A DNA stretch of 64,000 nt from Aquicoccus porphyridii (GTDB lineage: Bacteria; Pseudomonadota; Alphaproteobacteria; Rhodobacterales; Rhodobacteraceae), in contig NZ_VINQ01000009.1 in the NCBI RefSeq assembly GCF_008369105.1, positions 62,001 to 126,000 of the forward strand, written 5' to 3'. The position numbers and the translations under genes were made by a program. This document shows, one piece after another, positions 16,885-24,038 of this stretch; position 1 is the first letter of the stretch, and each line of letters opens with the position of its first letter. The notes beneath the pieces were generated by a model that was not told the origin of the DNA, did not search any database, and was given only the letters and a program-made list of their open reading frames with translations.

Positions 16885-18036
16885 TCAGCCAGGCAGTCCG
16901 AGGACGGCCTTGGACAGAATGTTTCGTTGGATTTCGTTCGACCCACCGTAGATCGTGGTCGGCCTGGCCTTATAAAAGCTCGCAAGGACATCGACACTTA
17001 CGTTGCCGACCTGAAGTGGCCCGATGGTGCCGCCGTCGGGGCCGGCAGCTTCGATCATAAGCTCGGTAATGCGCTGAAAGCACTCAGTCACCCAGATTTT
17101 GAGCATCGAGACATCCGCGCCGAGCGTTTCACCTCGCTTGAGCTGATCGGCAAAACGGGCGTATAGCGCGGCGTGATCTTCAACATCGAGTGCGGCTTGG
17201 GCAAAGCGGTCGCGGAACACCGGATCATCGAAAGCGCCACGGCCCCGGGCAAAGCTTTCCAGTTGCCCCAGTGCGTTCTGGGCCAGGCTTGGTGAGCCGA
17301 TGAAGATGCGCTCGAAACTCAGAAGCGCCTTGGCCATCGTCCAGCCCTTGTTCAACTCGCCCACGAGGTTTTCACTGGGCGTACGGGCATTGTCGAAGAA
17401 GACCTCGCAAAACTCCGTTTCCCCCGAAAGAGTAGTGATCGTGCGCACATCGACACCTGGCTGTTCCATCGGAGCGAGTAAGAAACTGATGCCCTGTTGT
17501 TTCTTGGGCGCGTCCGGATCGGTGCGCACCAGCATGAAGATGTGCGTGGCATCATGCGCCATCGTGGTCCAAATCTTCTGTCCGTTGATGACAAAGTCGT
17601 CGCCATCAATCTCTGCGCGTGTGCGCAGGTTGGCCAAATCGGACCCGGCACCGGGTTCCGAATAGCCCTGACACCAGATGTCTTCACAACTCAGGATACG
17701 CGGCAGCCAATAGTCTTTCTGTTCCTGGGTGCCAAACTTGATAATCAGCGGGCCGACCATCTGCACGCCCATGTCGCGGCCACGATTAACGCCCCAGCGT
17801 TGCTGCTCCTCGTAGAAAATCAGAAGCTTGGCGGCGTTTAGCCCCATGCCGCCGTATTCCGCAGGCCAGGCCGGCGCGACCCAGCCCTTGGCGTGCAGCT
17901 TGCGGTGCCAATGTTCGATCTCGGCGAATTTGGGACGATGCGGCAGGTGGCGCAGCTCCTCGGGATATTCCGCCTCGAAGAACTGGCGCACTTCTTTGCG
18001 GAAGTCCGCATCGCTCATTGCGTTCCAGTCGGTCAT
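16885..18036 (-). CDS. Acyl-CoA dehydrogenase, large subunit-like of heteromeric pair
   Basis: 383 residues. ACAD motifs include WCQGYSEPGAGSDLA (FAD/substrate), GQKIWTTMAHDATHIFML and the C-terminal TIYGGSNEIQRNILSKAVLG. The YGG at the base position lacks the canonical Glu, as in FadE-type subunits. Its ATG at 18036 overlaps the stop of the next ACAD gene (ATGA, 18033-18036), so the two are translationally coupled. Adjacent unequal ACAD genes are characteristic of alpha2-beta2 heterotetramers used on bulky substrates such as steroid side chains (ChsE/FadE pairs). That this pair forms such a complex is an inference. Confidence 0.88.
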   Translation of the reverse strand: MTDWNAMSDADFRKEVRQFFEAEYPEELRHLPHRPKFAEIEHWHRKLHAKGWVAPAWPAEYGGMGLNAAKLLIFYEEQQRWGVNRGRDMGVQMVGPLIIKFGTQEQKDYWLPRILSCEDIWCQGYSEPGAGSDLANLRTRAEIDGDDFVINGQKIWTTMAHDATHIFMLVRTDPDAPKKQQGISFLLAPMEQPGVDVRTITTLSGETEFCEVFFDNARTPSENLVGELNKGWTMAKALLSFERIFIGSPSLAQNALGQLESFARGRGAFDDPVFRDRFAQAALDVEDHAALYARFADQLKRGETLGADVSMLKIWVTECFQRITELMIEAAGPDGGTIGPLQVGNVSVDVLASFYKARPTTIYGGSNEIQRNILSKAVLGLPG

Positions 18037-19157
18037 TGTGCTGCCCCCTCTGCTTCGCGTGCATCGAACCAAATCCGCCTGTGATAGGCGTCGTCGCCCA
18101 ACCAGGCCGACAGCACCAGCGCCCGATTCAGGTAGAGCCCGATATCGAAATCATCGGTGTAACCGACCGCCCCGTGCAACTGAACTGCGTCGCGGGTAAT
18201 CCTTTTGGCGGTCGTAACCGCACGCGCCTTGGCACGGCTGGCAAGCTGTGCCCGAACCTTCTGATCGGTTTCACGGTCCATCAGCGCCAGAACTTCGCGG
18301 ACGCCCGCCTGTGCAACCTCGCACATCACGTTGAGGTCGACAGCACGATGCTGGATGACCTGGAATGACCCGATCGGCTTGTCGAACTGCTCGCGCGTCT
18401 TGATGTACTCGAGCGTAATCTCGAAGGCGCACTCGCTCAGGCCGACAAGCTCGGCCGCGGCAAGCGCCGTTGCATCGGCGACAGCCTCGGCAAGCGCAGC
18501 CTGAACCGCGTCGCCGCTAGCCAGTTCCGCGGCCGGTGTTCCTGAAAACGAAAGCTCGCCCAGGGAACTGCCGTCGGCCTGCGCCCGCTTGTCGATGACA
18601 ACCCCGTCCGCGGTGGCCTCGGCCAAGACTAGAACCGGTCCACCATCTTGTTCGGCCACGACGAGGAACCCTTGCGATCCGGTCGCACCGACCACCCAAG
18701 CCTTGTTTCCGGTTAGCCGCCCGTCCGCGTATCGGCAGGTCGCATCGGCGGGCGCCCCGCCCGGGCCACGTTCCTGCCAGGCAACCGCCAGTGAAACCTC
18801 GCCGCCGATGAGCTGCGCCATCTTCGGATGTTCCGGGCAAAGGCGACGCAGAAGGCCGAGACTCAGACCGATCGTCAACACGACCGGTTCCGGTGCAATC
18901 ACGCGACCGGCCTCTTCTGCGATAACGCCCCCGGCGGCCAGGCCCATGCCAAGACCCCCCTGCTCTTCGGGCACCGCCACGCCGAAAACGCCGGCCTCGG
19001 CCAGTTCCCGGACCATATTCGGGTCGAAACTGCCCCCGGCATCACGGAGTTTTCGGGCTCTTCCACTTCCGCCCGCGCGCTCGAACAGGGTGCGCGCGCT
19101 TTCGCGCAACAGGCGAAGGTCTTCTTGTTCGCTGGAAACTGTATCAGTCTGTGTCAT
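18033..19157 (-). CDS. Acyl-CoA dehydrogenase, small subunit-like of heteromeric pair
   Basis: 374 residues with a divergent ACAD sequence. The N-terminal region EEQGGLGMGLAAGGVIAEEA, the middle IKTREQFDKPIGSFQVIQH and the C-terminal QLHGAVGYTDDFDIGLYL are family hallmarks. The beta-domain FAD motif is weak compared with its neighbour at 16885, as seen in the partner subunits of heteromeric FadE/ChsE-type enzymes. It overlaps both neighbours (14 bp with the MaoC gene, 4 bp with the next ACAD), consistent with stoichiometric co-translation. The alternative of two independent homotetramers is not excluded. Confidence 0.87.
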   Translation of the reverse strand: MTQTDTVSSEQEDLRLLRESARTLFERAGGSGRARKLRDAGGSFDPNMVRELAEAGVFGVAVPEEQGGLGMGLAAGGVIAEEAGRVIAPEPVVLTIGLSLGLLRRLCPEHPKMAQLIGGEVSLAVAWQERGPGGAPADATCRYADGRLTGNKAWVVGATGSQGFLVVAEQDGGPVLVLAEATADGVVIDKRAQADGSSLGELSFSGTPAAELASGDAVQAALAEAVADATALAAAELVGLSECAFEITLEYIKTREQFDKPIGSFQVIQHRAVDLNVMCEVAQAGVREVLALMDRETDQKVRAQLASRAKARAVTTAKRITRDAVQLHGAVGYTDDFDIGLYLNRALVLSAWLGDDAYHRRIWFDAREAEGAAQ

Positions 19158-19593
19158 TTTGTTTTCGCTGGATCATCACGGGGGTGTCGGTCGAAAAAAC
19201 GACCTCGCCCTCGGGGTTTTTGGCGCTGAGCGTATAGTGCAAAACACCTCTGTCGGGCTTGCTTCTTGAAGGCGTGACCGCGTTGACTGTCAGTTCGACA
19301 TCAAGGGGTTCGTTCGGGCGCACCGGCCGCAGCCAGCGCAGATTGTCAAAGCCCATGCCACCGATATTGGCAACATCGACCATCATTTCGGTCATGACGG
19401 GCTTGAATGCCTCCAGCATCGTCTGAAAGCCCGAGGCAATCAGGCTGCCGTGAATGGTGGCCGCATAGGCTTCGTCGGTGTGGAGCCGCTGCGGATCCCA
19501 TTCCTCGGCAAATGCCTTTATCGAGTCTGCGCTCATCGGGGCACTGCGAAAGTGATAGACTTGGCCCGGCGCGAAATCCTCCAGATACTTCAA
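19144..19593 (-). CDS. MaoC-like (R)-enoyl-CoA hydratase
   Basis: 149-residue single hot-dog MaoC protein. The hydratase-2 motif reads FAEEWDPQRLHTDEAYA with the Asp/His pair at D33 and H38, followed by IHGSLIASGFQTM. Such enzymes hydrate trans-2-enoyl-CoA to (R)-3-hydroxyacyl-CoA as homodimers or heterodimers. It overlaps the transglutaminase-like gene by 4 bp (ATGA) and the next dehydrogenase by 14 bp. Its product would act directly after the coupled dehydrogenases of the same operon. Confidence 0.88.
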   Translation of the reverse strand: MKYLEDFAPGQVYHFRSAPMSADSIKAFAEEWDPQRLHTDEAYAATIHGSLIASGFQTMLEAFKPVMTEMMVDVANIGGMGFDNLRWLRPVRPNEPLDVELTVNAVTPSRSKPDRGVLHYTLSAKNPEGEVVFSTDTPVMIQRKQNDTD

Positions 19594-20309
19594 GAAGCAC
19601 CCTCCTTTGCGAAACCGGAATCATATCCGTTGGCATCCCTGGAAATTCGTACGCGGTTGAATTCTTCCAGCTTCGGATAGGTTTCCTTGAAGGCCACTAA
19701 GAATTCGTCCATGGGCGCGTCGAAATAGAGTCCCCGATCGTTTACATATTCCATGTGCCGGTGGTCCAGCTCATCGAACTCGTGGAACAGCGCATCGTGA
19801 TAGCCGTCGAAGACCAGTGGTTTGACCCCGAATCTTTCACACAGCTCCATGTTAAATGCAGGTGTTACTTTGTAGGGCTCACCATCCAGCCACAGTTGAA
19901 CGTAGCCGTGATAGATGAATAGGTCAGTTCCCATCAACTCCTGCAGCTTAGGGGTGTTCAGGTGGTTGCGCACATCGGCAAACCCAAGTGCGGCGGGGAT
20001 ACCCACAGCACGCAAACAGGCCGCAAGCAGGATCGCCTTGGGAACGCAAAATGCCGCTTCTGCCCCTGCGATCCGGCTGGCACGGTAAGAATCTTCATCC
20101 AGCGCAAAACAATATGGGTCGTAACGAATGTCGTCGCGAACCGCTTCAAACAGACGGATCGCCTTGTCCCGCTTGGTTGCATCCAGCGAAAGATCGCGCA
20201 AAGCCGCTGTCGCAAACTCCTGCACTTCGAGGCTGTCGCTTTCGACATAGTGCGACGGCATGACATAGCGCTCGGCTTCTGCAGGCAGGTGGTCATCGGA
20301 CTCGGCCAT
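19590..20309 (-). CDS. Transglutaminase-like protein heading an acyl-CoA operon
   Basis: 239-residue papain-fold transglutaminase-like domain, with no signal peptide, so cytoplasmic. C88 in AAFCVPKA and H134 in IYHGYVQLW match the catalytic Cys and His. The third residue, normally Asp before P-T-FN, is replaced: the segment reads YKVTPAFN (T at about 149). I chose the ATG at 20309 for its GGAGAG ribosome site; the in-frame start at 20333 would lie in the operator. It is the first gene of a seven-gene operon (MaoC, two ACADs, crotonase, ligase). Possible roles include peptidase or amide/thioester hydrolase or acyltransferase; none is established here. Confidence 0.8.
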   Translation of the reverse strand: MAESDDHLPAEAERYVMPSHYVESDSLEVQEFATAALRDLSLDATKRDKAIRLFEAVRDDIRYDPYCFALDEDSYRASRIAGAEAAFCVPKAILLAACLRAVGIPAALGFADVRNHLNTPKLQELMGTDLFIYHGYVQLWLDGEPYKVTPAFNMELCERFGVKPLVFDGYHDALFHEFDELDHRHMEYVNDRGLYFDAPMDEFLVAFKETYPKLEEFNRVRISRDANGYDSGFAKEGAS

Positions 20310-20324
20310 TGGATCTCTCCATTT

Positions 20325-20367
20325 TTCTAACAATTGTTAGAATAGTGATTCACCACCAGCACGTCAA
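20325..20367 (-). promoter_or_regulatory. Promoter with operator copy 2
   Basis: On the minus strand TTGACG (20362-20367) and TATTCT (20339-20344) are spaced 17 bp, a good sigma-70-type promoter. The perfect palindrome TTCTAACAATTGTTAGAA (20325-20342) overlaps the -10 box and start region. A repressor bound here would block transcription of the transglutaminase-led operon, which starts at 20309. Confidence 0.75.
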
Positions 20368-20373
20368 CGGGGT

Positions 20374-21510
20374 TTAATCTGTGTCCGGCGCGTCCAGCCC
20401 GTAACGCGCATTGTCTTCTCCCAAGGCGGCCGCAACTCCGAACGAGTTGGCCGGAGACCGGAACTCCGGCGCAATTGGTAGCGGCAATGCGGGCGCATTC
20501 TGGCCGGATATGCTCAGGGTTCGCCCAAAAACGTCACGCACTTTGAAATGCGGGTCACGCGACGCCTCGGCGGGCGTTTTTACGACCGAACAGCAACAAT
20601 CGGCCGCCGCCAGCAAAGGCTCCCAATGGGTCGAGGGCTGTTTCCCCAGACGACGTGCAACTTCCGCGGCACAAGTGTCGGGATCGGACCAGTCATCGCG
20701 AAGCTCCGGCGGTAGGCCGATGACATCGCAGAAGGATTGCCAGAACTTTTCTTCCAGCGCACCCACGGCGATCTGACGTCCATCCGCAGCCGTATACAGC
20801 CGATACCGGGCTAGGCCGCCCGTCAGGCGGCTGCCACCGCTTTCGATGTTTTGCCCGGCGATCACACCTTCGGCATGGGCCCAATAGGCAAAGGCGAACG
20901 CCCCCTCGGACATGGCGATATCCAGATGCGTCCCCTGCCCGCTTGCCTGCTGCGCAATCAGGGCCAGCAGGATATTCATCACCGCCGGATAGGTTCCGCC
21001 TCCGATATCGGCGACCAGCCCGAACGGTGCCGTTGGTTGGTCATCCGGTCCGCGGCTCAGCGACAGGATACCCGCATCACCGACGTAGTTAAGGTCGTGG
21101 CCAGCGGCGCTGGCCTTTGGTCCGGTCTGGCCATAGCCGGTGATCGAACAATAGATGAGACCGGGATTGATCTCGCGCACAGCTTCATAACCAAGACCGA
21201 GCCGGCCCATCACGCCGGGACGGAACTGCTCTACCAGAACATCGGCCTTCTCGATCAAGGGGCGCAGAAGATTCACTGCGCCCCTTGATTTGAGGTCGAT
21301 GGCCACCGATCGCTTGCCGTGGTTCAACACAGCAAATCCGATGCTCTCTCCGTCGATCATGGGTTCCGTGTGGCGCGCGTCCTCACCAACCCCGGGCCGT
21401 TCGAACTTGACAACTTCGGCGCCGGCCTCGGAAAGCATGAGCGTTGCCATCGGACCGGGAAGAAGGGTGCTGAAATCCAACACCAGAATATCCTTGAGCG
21501 GTTGAGTCAT
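20374..21510 (-). CDS. Alpha-methylacyl-CoA racemase-like CaiB/BaiF protein
   Basis: 378 residues. AGHDLNYVGDAGIL with H138 and FGLVADIGGGT with D168 reproduce the His/Asp pair and the 30-residue spacing of alpha-methylacyl-CoA racemases (AMACR/MCR), including the downstream GGG. These enzymes interconvert 2R- and 2S-2-methylacyl-CoA so that stereospecific dehydrogenases can act. The start at 21510 begins the conserved region; upstream sequence to 21543 lacks support. It ends the minus-strand operon DUF35 - thiolase-like - MaoC - racemase. Its presence is the best clue that methyl-branched acids are processed. Confidence 0.83.
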   Translation of the reverse strand: MTQPLKDILVLDFSTLLPGPMATLMLSEAGAEVVKFERPGVGEDARHTEPMIDGESIGFAVLNHGKRSVAIDLKSRGAVNLLRPLIEKADVLVEQFRPGVMGRLGLGYEAVREINPGLIYCSITGYGQTGPKASAAGHDLNYVGDAGILSLSRGPDDQPTAPFGLVADIGGGTYPAVMNILLALIAQQASGQGTHLDIAMSEGAFAFAYWAHAEGVIAGQNIESGGSRLTGGLARYRLYTAADGRQIAVGALEEKFWQSFCDVIGLPPELRDDWSDPDTCAAEVARRLGKQPSTHWEPLLAAADCCCSVVKTPAEASRDPHFKVRDVFGRTLSISGQNAPALPLPIAPEFRSPANSFGVAAALGEDNARYGLDAPDTD

Positions 21511-21520
21511 CTTCTGCTCC

Positions 21521-22378
21521 TCACGCGAAGCGCGCGACACCATTGTTCAGAACAACGACGTCGCGTGCCGGGACCGACGCGCGAAACCGGGCCTCGCCGT
21601 CCTCTTCCCAGATTTCGAACCGCACGGTTTCGCCGGGATAGACCGGAGCCGAGAACCGAACATCCAGACCGACAAGCCGGGCGGCGTCGTAATCCAGCAC
21701 CGACTTGAGGATCGCCCGGGCCGCCAGCCCATAGGTCGCCAGACCATGCAGGATCGGGCGGTCGAACCCGGCAGAACGGGCCACATCCGGGTCAGCGTGA
21801 AGCGGATTGAAATCACCGCTGAGACGATAAATGAGCGCCTGGCGGGGCAGGGTATCGATATCACATATGTGATCAGGCGCCCGGTCAGGCAGCACTGCGG
21901 GTGCCGGACCTGCCTGGTTTTCACCGCCGAACCCCCCATCACCGCGACAGAAAGCCGACATCGCCACGCGCGCCAGTTTTTCACCGCTGTCCGCGTCGAT
22001 AATATCGCGGCTTTGGTAAATGACGGCTCCCTTGCCCTCGCCCTTGTCGGCGATGAAGTCGATCTTGCTGCGGCCGACAATCCGGCCATGGGTCGGCAGC
22101 GGCTTGTAGATATCCAGCCACTGTTCGCCATGTAGCACTTGCTGCCAGTTCACACCGGTCTTGGGATCGCGCAGCCAGAAGCCCGGATACCCCAAAGTGA
22201 CAGCCATTGCGGGCACCGCCTTAAGCCCGTCCTCATAGACATAGGCCAGTTCCTTTTTGTCGGTCGGATCCTCGCCGAACCCAAGGCCGAGCGCATACAG
22301 GATGGTATCCCGCTCGGTCAGTGTCTGTTCGATTTCCTCAAAGTCCCAGTTCGACAGTGCATCAAAATCCAATGGCAT
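21521..22378 (-). CDS. Double hot-dog MaoC hydratase (hydratase 2 type)
   Basis: 285 residues: two tandem hot-dog folds as in the hydratase-2 domain of peroxisomal multifunctional enzyme type 2. The catalytic motif in the second half is SGDFNPLHADPDVARSAGF (D189, N191, H194), then PILHGLATYGLAARAIL. It would hydrate (often 2-methyl-branched) 2-enoyl-CoA to the 3R-hydroxy product. A GGGAGGAAAG ribosome site precedes the ATG. It lies between the Cys-less thiolase-like gene and the racemase. The N-terminal half is degenerate in catalytic residues, as usual for this family. Confidence 0.88.
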   Translation of the reverse strand: MPLDFDALSNWDFEEIEQTLTERDTILYALGLGFGEDPTDKKELAYVYEDGLKAVPAMAVTLGYPGFWLRDPKTGVNWQQVLHGEQWLDIYKPLPTHGRIVGRSKIDFIADKGEGKGAVIYQSRDIIDADSGEKLARVAMSAFCRGDGGFGGENQAGPAPAVLPDRAPDHICDIDTLPRQALIYRLSGDFNPLHADPDVARSAGFDRPILHGLATYGLAARAILKSVLDYDAARLVGLDVRFSAPVYPGETVRFEIWEEDGEARFRASVPARDVVVLNNGVARFA

Positions 22379-22401
22379 TTACTTTCCTCCCTTAATTGCC
22401 G

Positions 22402-23553
22402 TCAGAGCGTGTTTTGCGATCCAAGTATCGCCGTGACCTGACTGGACAGCACACCGCCGTTGCCATGCGCCAGCGCCAGGTCGACATCCTTCAACTGAAT
22501 GCCCGGCGCGTCGCCACGGATCTGACGCGCAGCCTCGATCACGGTGAAGATTCCGTACATCCCGGGGTGCACGCAGGACAGGCCCCCGCCATTCGTGTTC
22601 ACCGGCAAGACGCCGCCAGGCGCGATGCGCCCGCCTTCAACGAAGGCCCCGCCCTCGCCCTTGGCGCAGAACCCCAGATCTTCAAGAAACAGGATGGTAT
22701 TGATGGTGAAGGCATCATAAAGCTCGATCGCCTGGATGTCCGCAGCGGTCACTCCGGCCGCCGCAAAGGCGCGCGCGCCTGAGTCGCGGGCGGCGGTCAC
22801 GGTGAATTCTTTCATCTGCGAAATCTGCCGGTGCGAGCTTTCCGCAGCACTGCCCAGCACATAGACAGGCGCCTTTGGGAAATCCCGGGCGCGGTCCGCG
22901 CGTACCAGAACAATCGCACCGCCGCCGTCGGTGACAAGACAACAATCGCGCACGGTCAACGGATCGCCCACCATGCGCGCGCCCAACACGTCCTCGCGGG
23001 TCAGCGGGCCGCGCTCGAACGCTTCGGGATTGTGGTGCGCCCAGGCCCGCGCGGCAACGGCCACGTCGGCCAGTTGTTCGCGGGTGGTGCCGTATTCATG
23101 CATGTGCCGCGCCGCGGCCATCGCATATGCCGAGATCGGATAGCGCGGATTGTACGGCGCCTCATAGGCCGGCGGGCGCGAGGCGGTCACCAGTCTGCCC
23201 GACGCGGTGCGCTGGTTGGAGCCATAAACAATCAGGGCGACATCACACAGGCCGGCATCAAGCGCCATGGTCGCTGACGTCAGATAATTCACGAAGGATG
23301 ATCCACCCGACATCGTGCCATCAATGAAACGCGGCTGAATGCCCAGATACTCAGCCGCCATAAGCGCCGGCATGCTGTCTTCCATCATGGTGCAGAAAAG
23401 CCCATCGACGTCGGACAGATTCAGCCCGGCATCGCCAAGCGCTGCAAGTGCGGACTGCGCCATGACATCATATGCCGTCAGACCATGGGCCTCTCCAAAA
23501 CCGGCATGACCGGTTCCCACGATGGCGGATTTTCCCCGAAGTTCAGCGGTCAT
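22402..23553 (-). CDS. Thiolase-fold protein lacking the nucleophilic Cys (Ltp2-type aldolase candidate)
   Basis: 383 residues of SCP-x/lipid-transfer-protein thiolase type. Where thiolases carry the nucleophilic Cys (around residues 78-90), the sequence reads DGTMSGGSSFVNY, with no Cys. Tyrosines occur in IELYDAFTIN and HPGMYGIFTV, positions comparable to the catalytic region of Ltp2 aldolases. It is 3 bp downstream of a DUF35 gene. In actinobacterial steroid degradation, Ltp2 plus the DUF35 domain of ChsH2 forms a retro-aldolase that releases propionyl-CoA. A similar aldol cleavage is plausible here but is an inference; a non-catalytic lipid-binding role remains possible. Confidence 0.8.
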   Translation of the reverse strand: MTAELRGKSAIVGTGHAGFGEAHGLTAYDVMAQSALAALGDAGLNLSDVDGLFCTMMEDSMPALMAAEYLGIQPRFIDGTMSGGSSFVNYLTSATMALDAGLCDVALIVYGSNQRTASGRLVTASRPPAYEAPYNPRYPISAYAMAAARHMHEYGTTREQLADVAVAARAWAHHNPEAFERGPLTREDVLGARMVGDPLTVRDCCLVTDGGGAIVLVRADRARDFPKAPVYVLGSAAESSHRQISQMKEFTVTAARDSGARAFAAAGVTAADIQAIELYDAFTINTILFLEDLGFCAKGEGGAFVEGGRIAPGGVLPVNTNGGGLSCVHPGMYGIFTVIEAARQIRGDAPGIQLKDVDLALAHGNGGVLSSQVTAILGSQNTL

Positions 23554-23556
23554 ATC

Positions 23557-23934
23557 TTATCCCTCCGATGGCTTGAAAAGCACGGCCGGAGCGCCCTCGG
23601 CCTCGCCCACGAAAGCGGTTACAGCCATGTCGATGGCGACCTCACCTGGAGCAATGCCCTCGACCCGGCTCATCATCCGAACGCCCTCGTCCAGTTCGAC
23701 AACGCACACATTGTAGTCACCTCCCCATTCGGGCTTTCGGCGCACGACGGTTGTGGTGTGGACCCGTCCCTTGCCGGTGGCCTGCTTCCATGAAATCGCG
23801 GCGCCATGACAATGGGGACACAGGACTCGCGGGAAAAAATGATAGGCCCCGCAGTCTTCGCACTTTGGCAGCAGGATCTCTCCCTTTGTCAGCGCGCCCT
23901 GGAAAATCTGGTCTGGTCCTTTGGCGTCCGGCAC
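23557..23934 (-). CDS. DUF35 / OB-fold Zn-ribbon protein, partner of thiolase-like gene
   Basis: 125 residues. The N-terminal rubredoxin-like zinc ribbon has C25-x2-C28 (KCEDCG) and C39-x2-C42 (CPHC), followed by the OB-fold half with GRVHTTTVVRRKPEWGGDYNV. It starts with GTG at 23934 preceded by AAGGAG at the right distance. DUF35 proteins bind acyl-CoA and form obligate complexes with thiolase-fold enzymes (for example ChsH2 DUF35 with Ltp2). The 3-bp gap to the Cys-less thiolase gene strongly suggests such a complex. It is the first gene of its operon, divergent from the CoA-transferase at 24039. Confidence 0.88.
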   Translation of the reverse strand: MPDAKGPDQIFQGALTKGEILLPKCEDCGAYHFFPRVLCPHCHGAAISWKQATGKGRVHTTTVVRRKPEWGGDYNVCVVELDEGVRMMSRVEGIAPGEVAIDMAVTAFVGEAEGAPAVLFKPSEG

Positions 23935-23987
23935 CGGCGTTCTCCTTCAAGTAATCCAGTCTCTGGTTAAGCGTATTGATAATAAAA

Positions 23988-24001
23988 CTAACAAATGTTA
24001 G
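23988..24001. promoter_or_regulatory. Operator copy 3 in divergent promoter region
   Basis: CTAACAAATGTTAG lies between divergent genes, 54 bp from the GTG at 23934 (-) and 37 bp from the ATG at 24039 (+). One repressor site could control both the DUF35-thiolase operon and the two CoA-transferase genes. Confidence 0.7.
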
Positions 24002-24038
24002 ATTTAGTCAACCTCTTTGGAACATTTTCGGGAAACTC

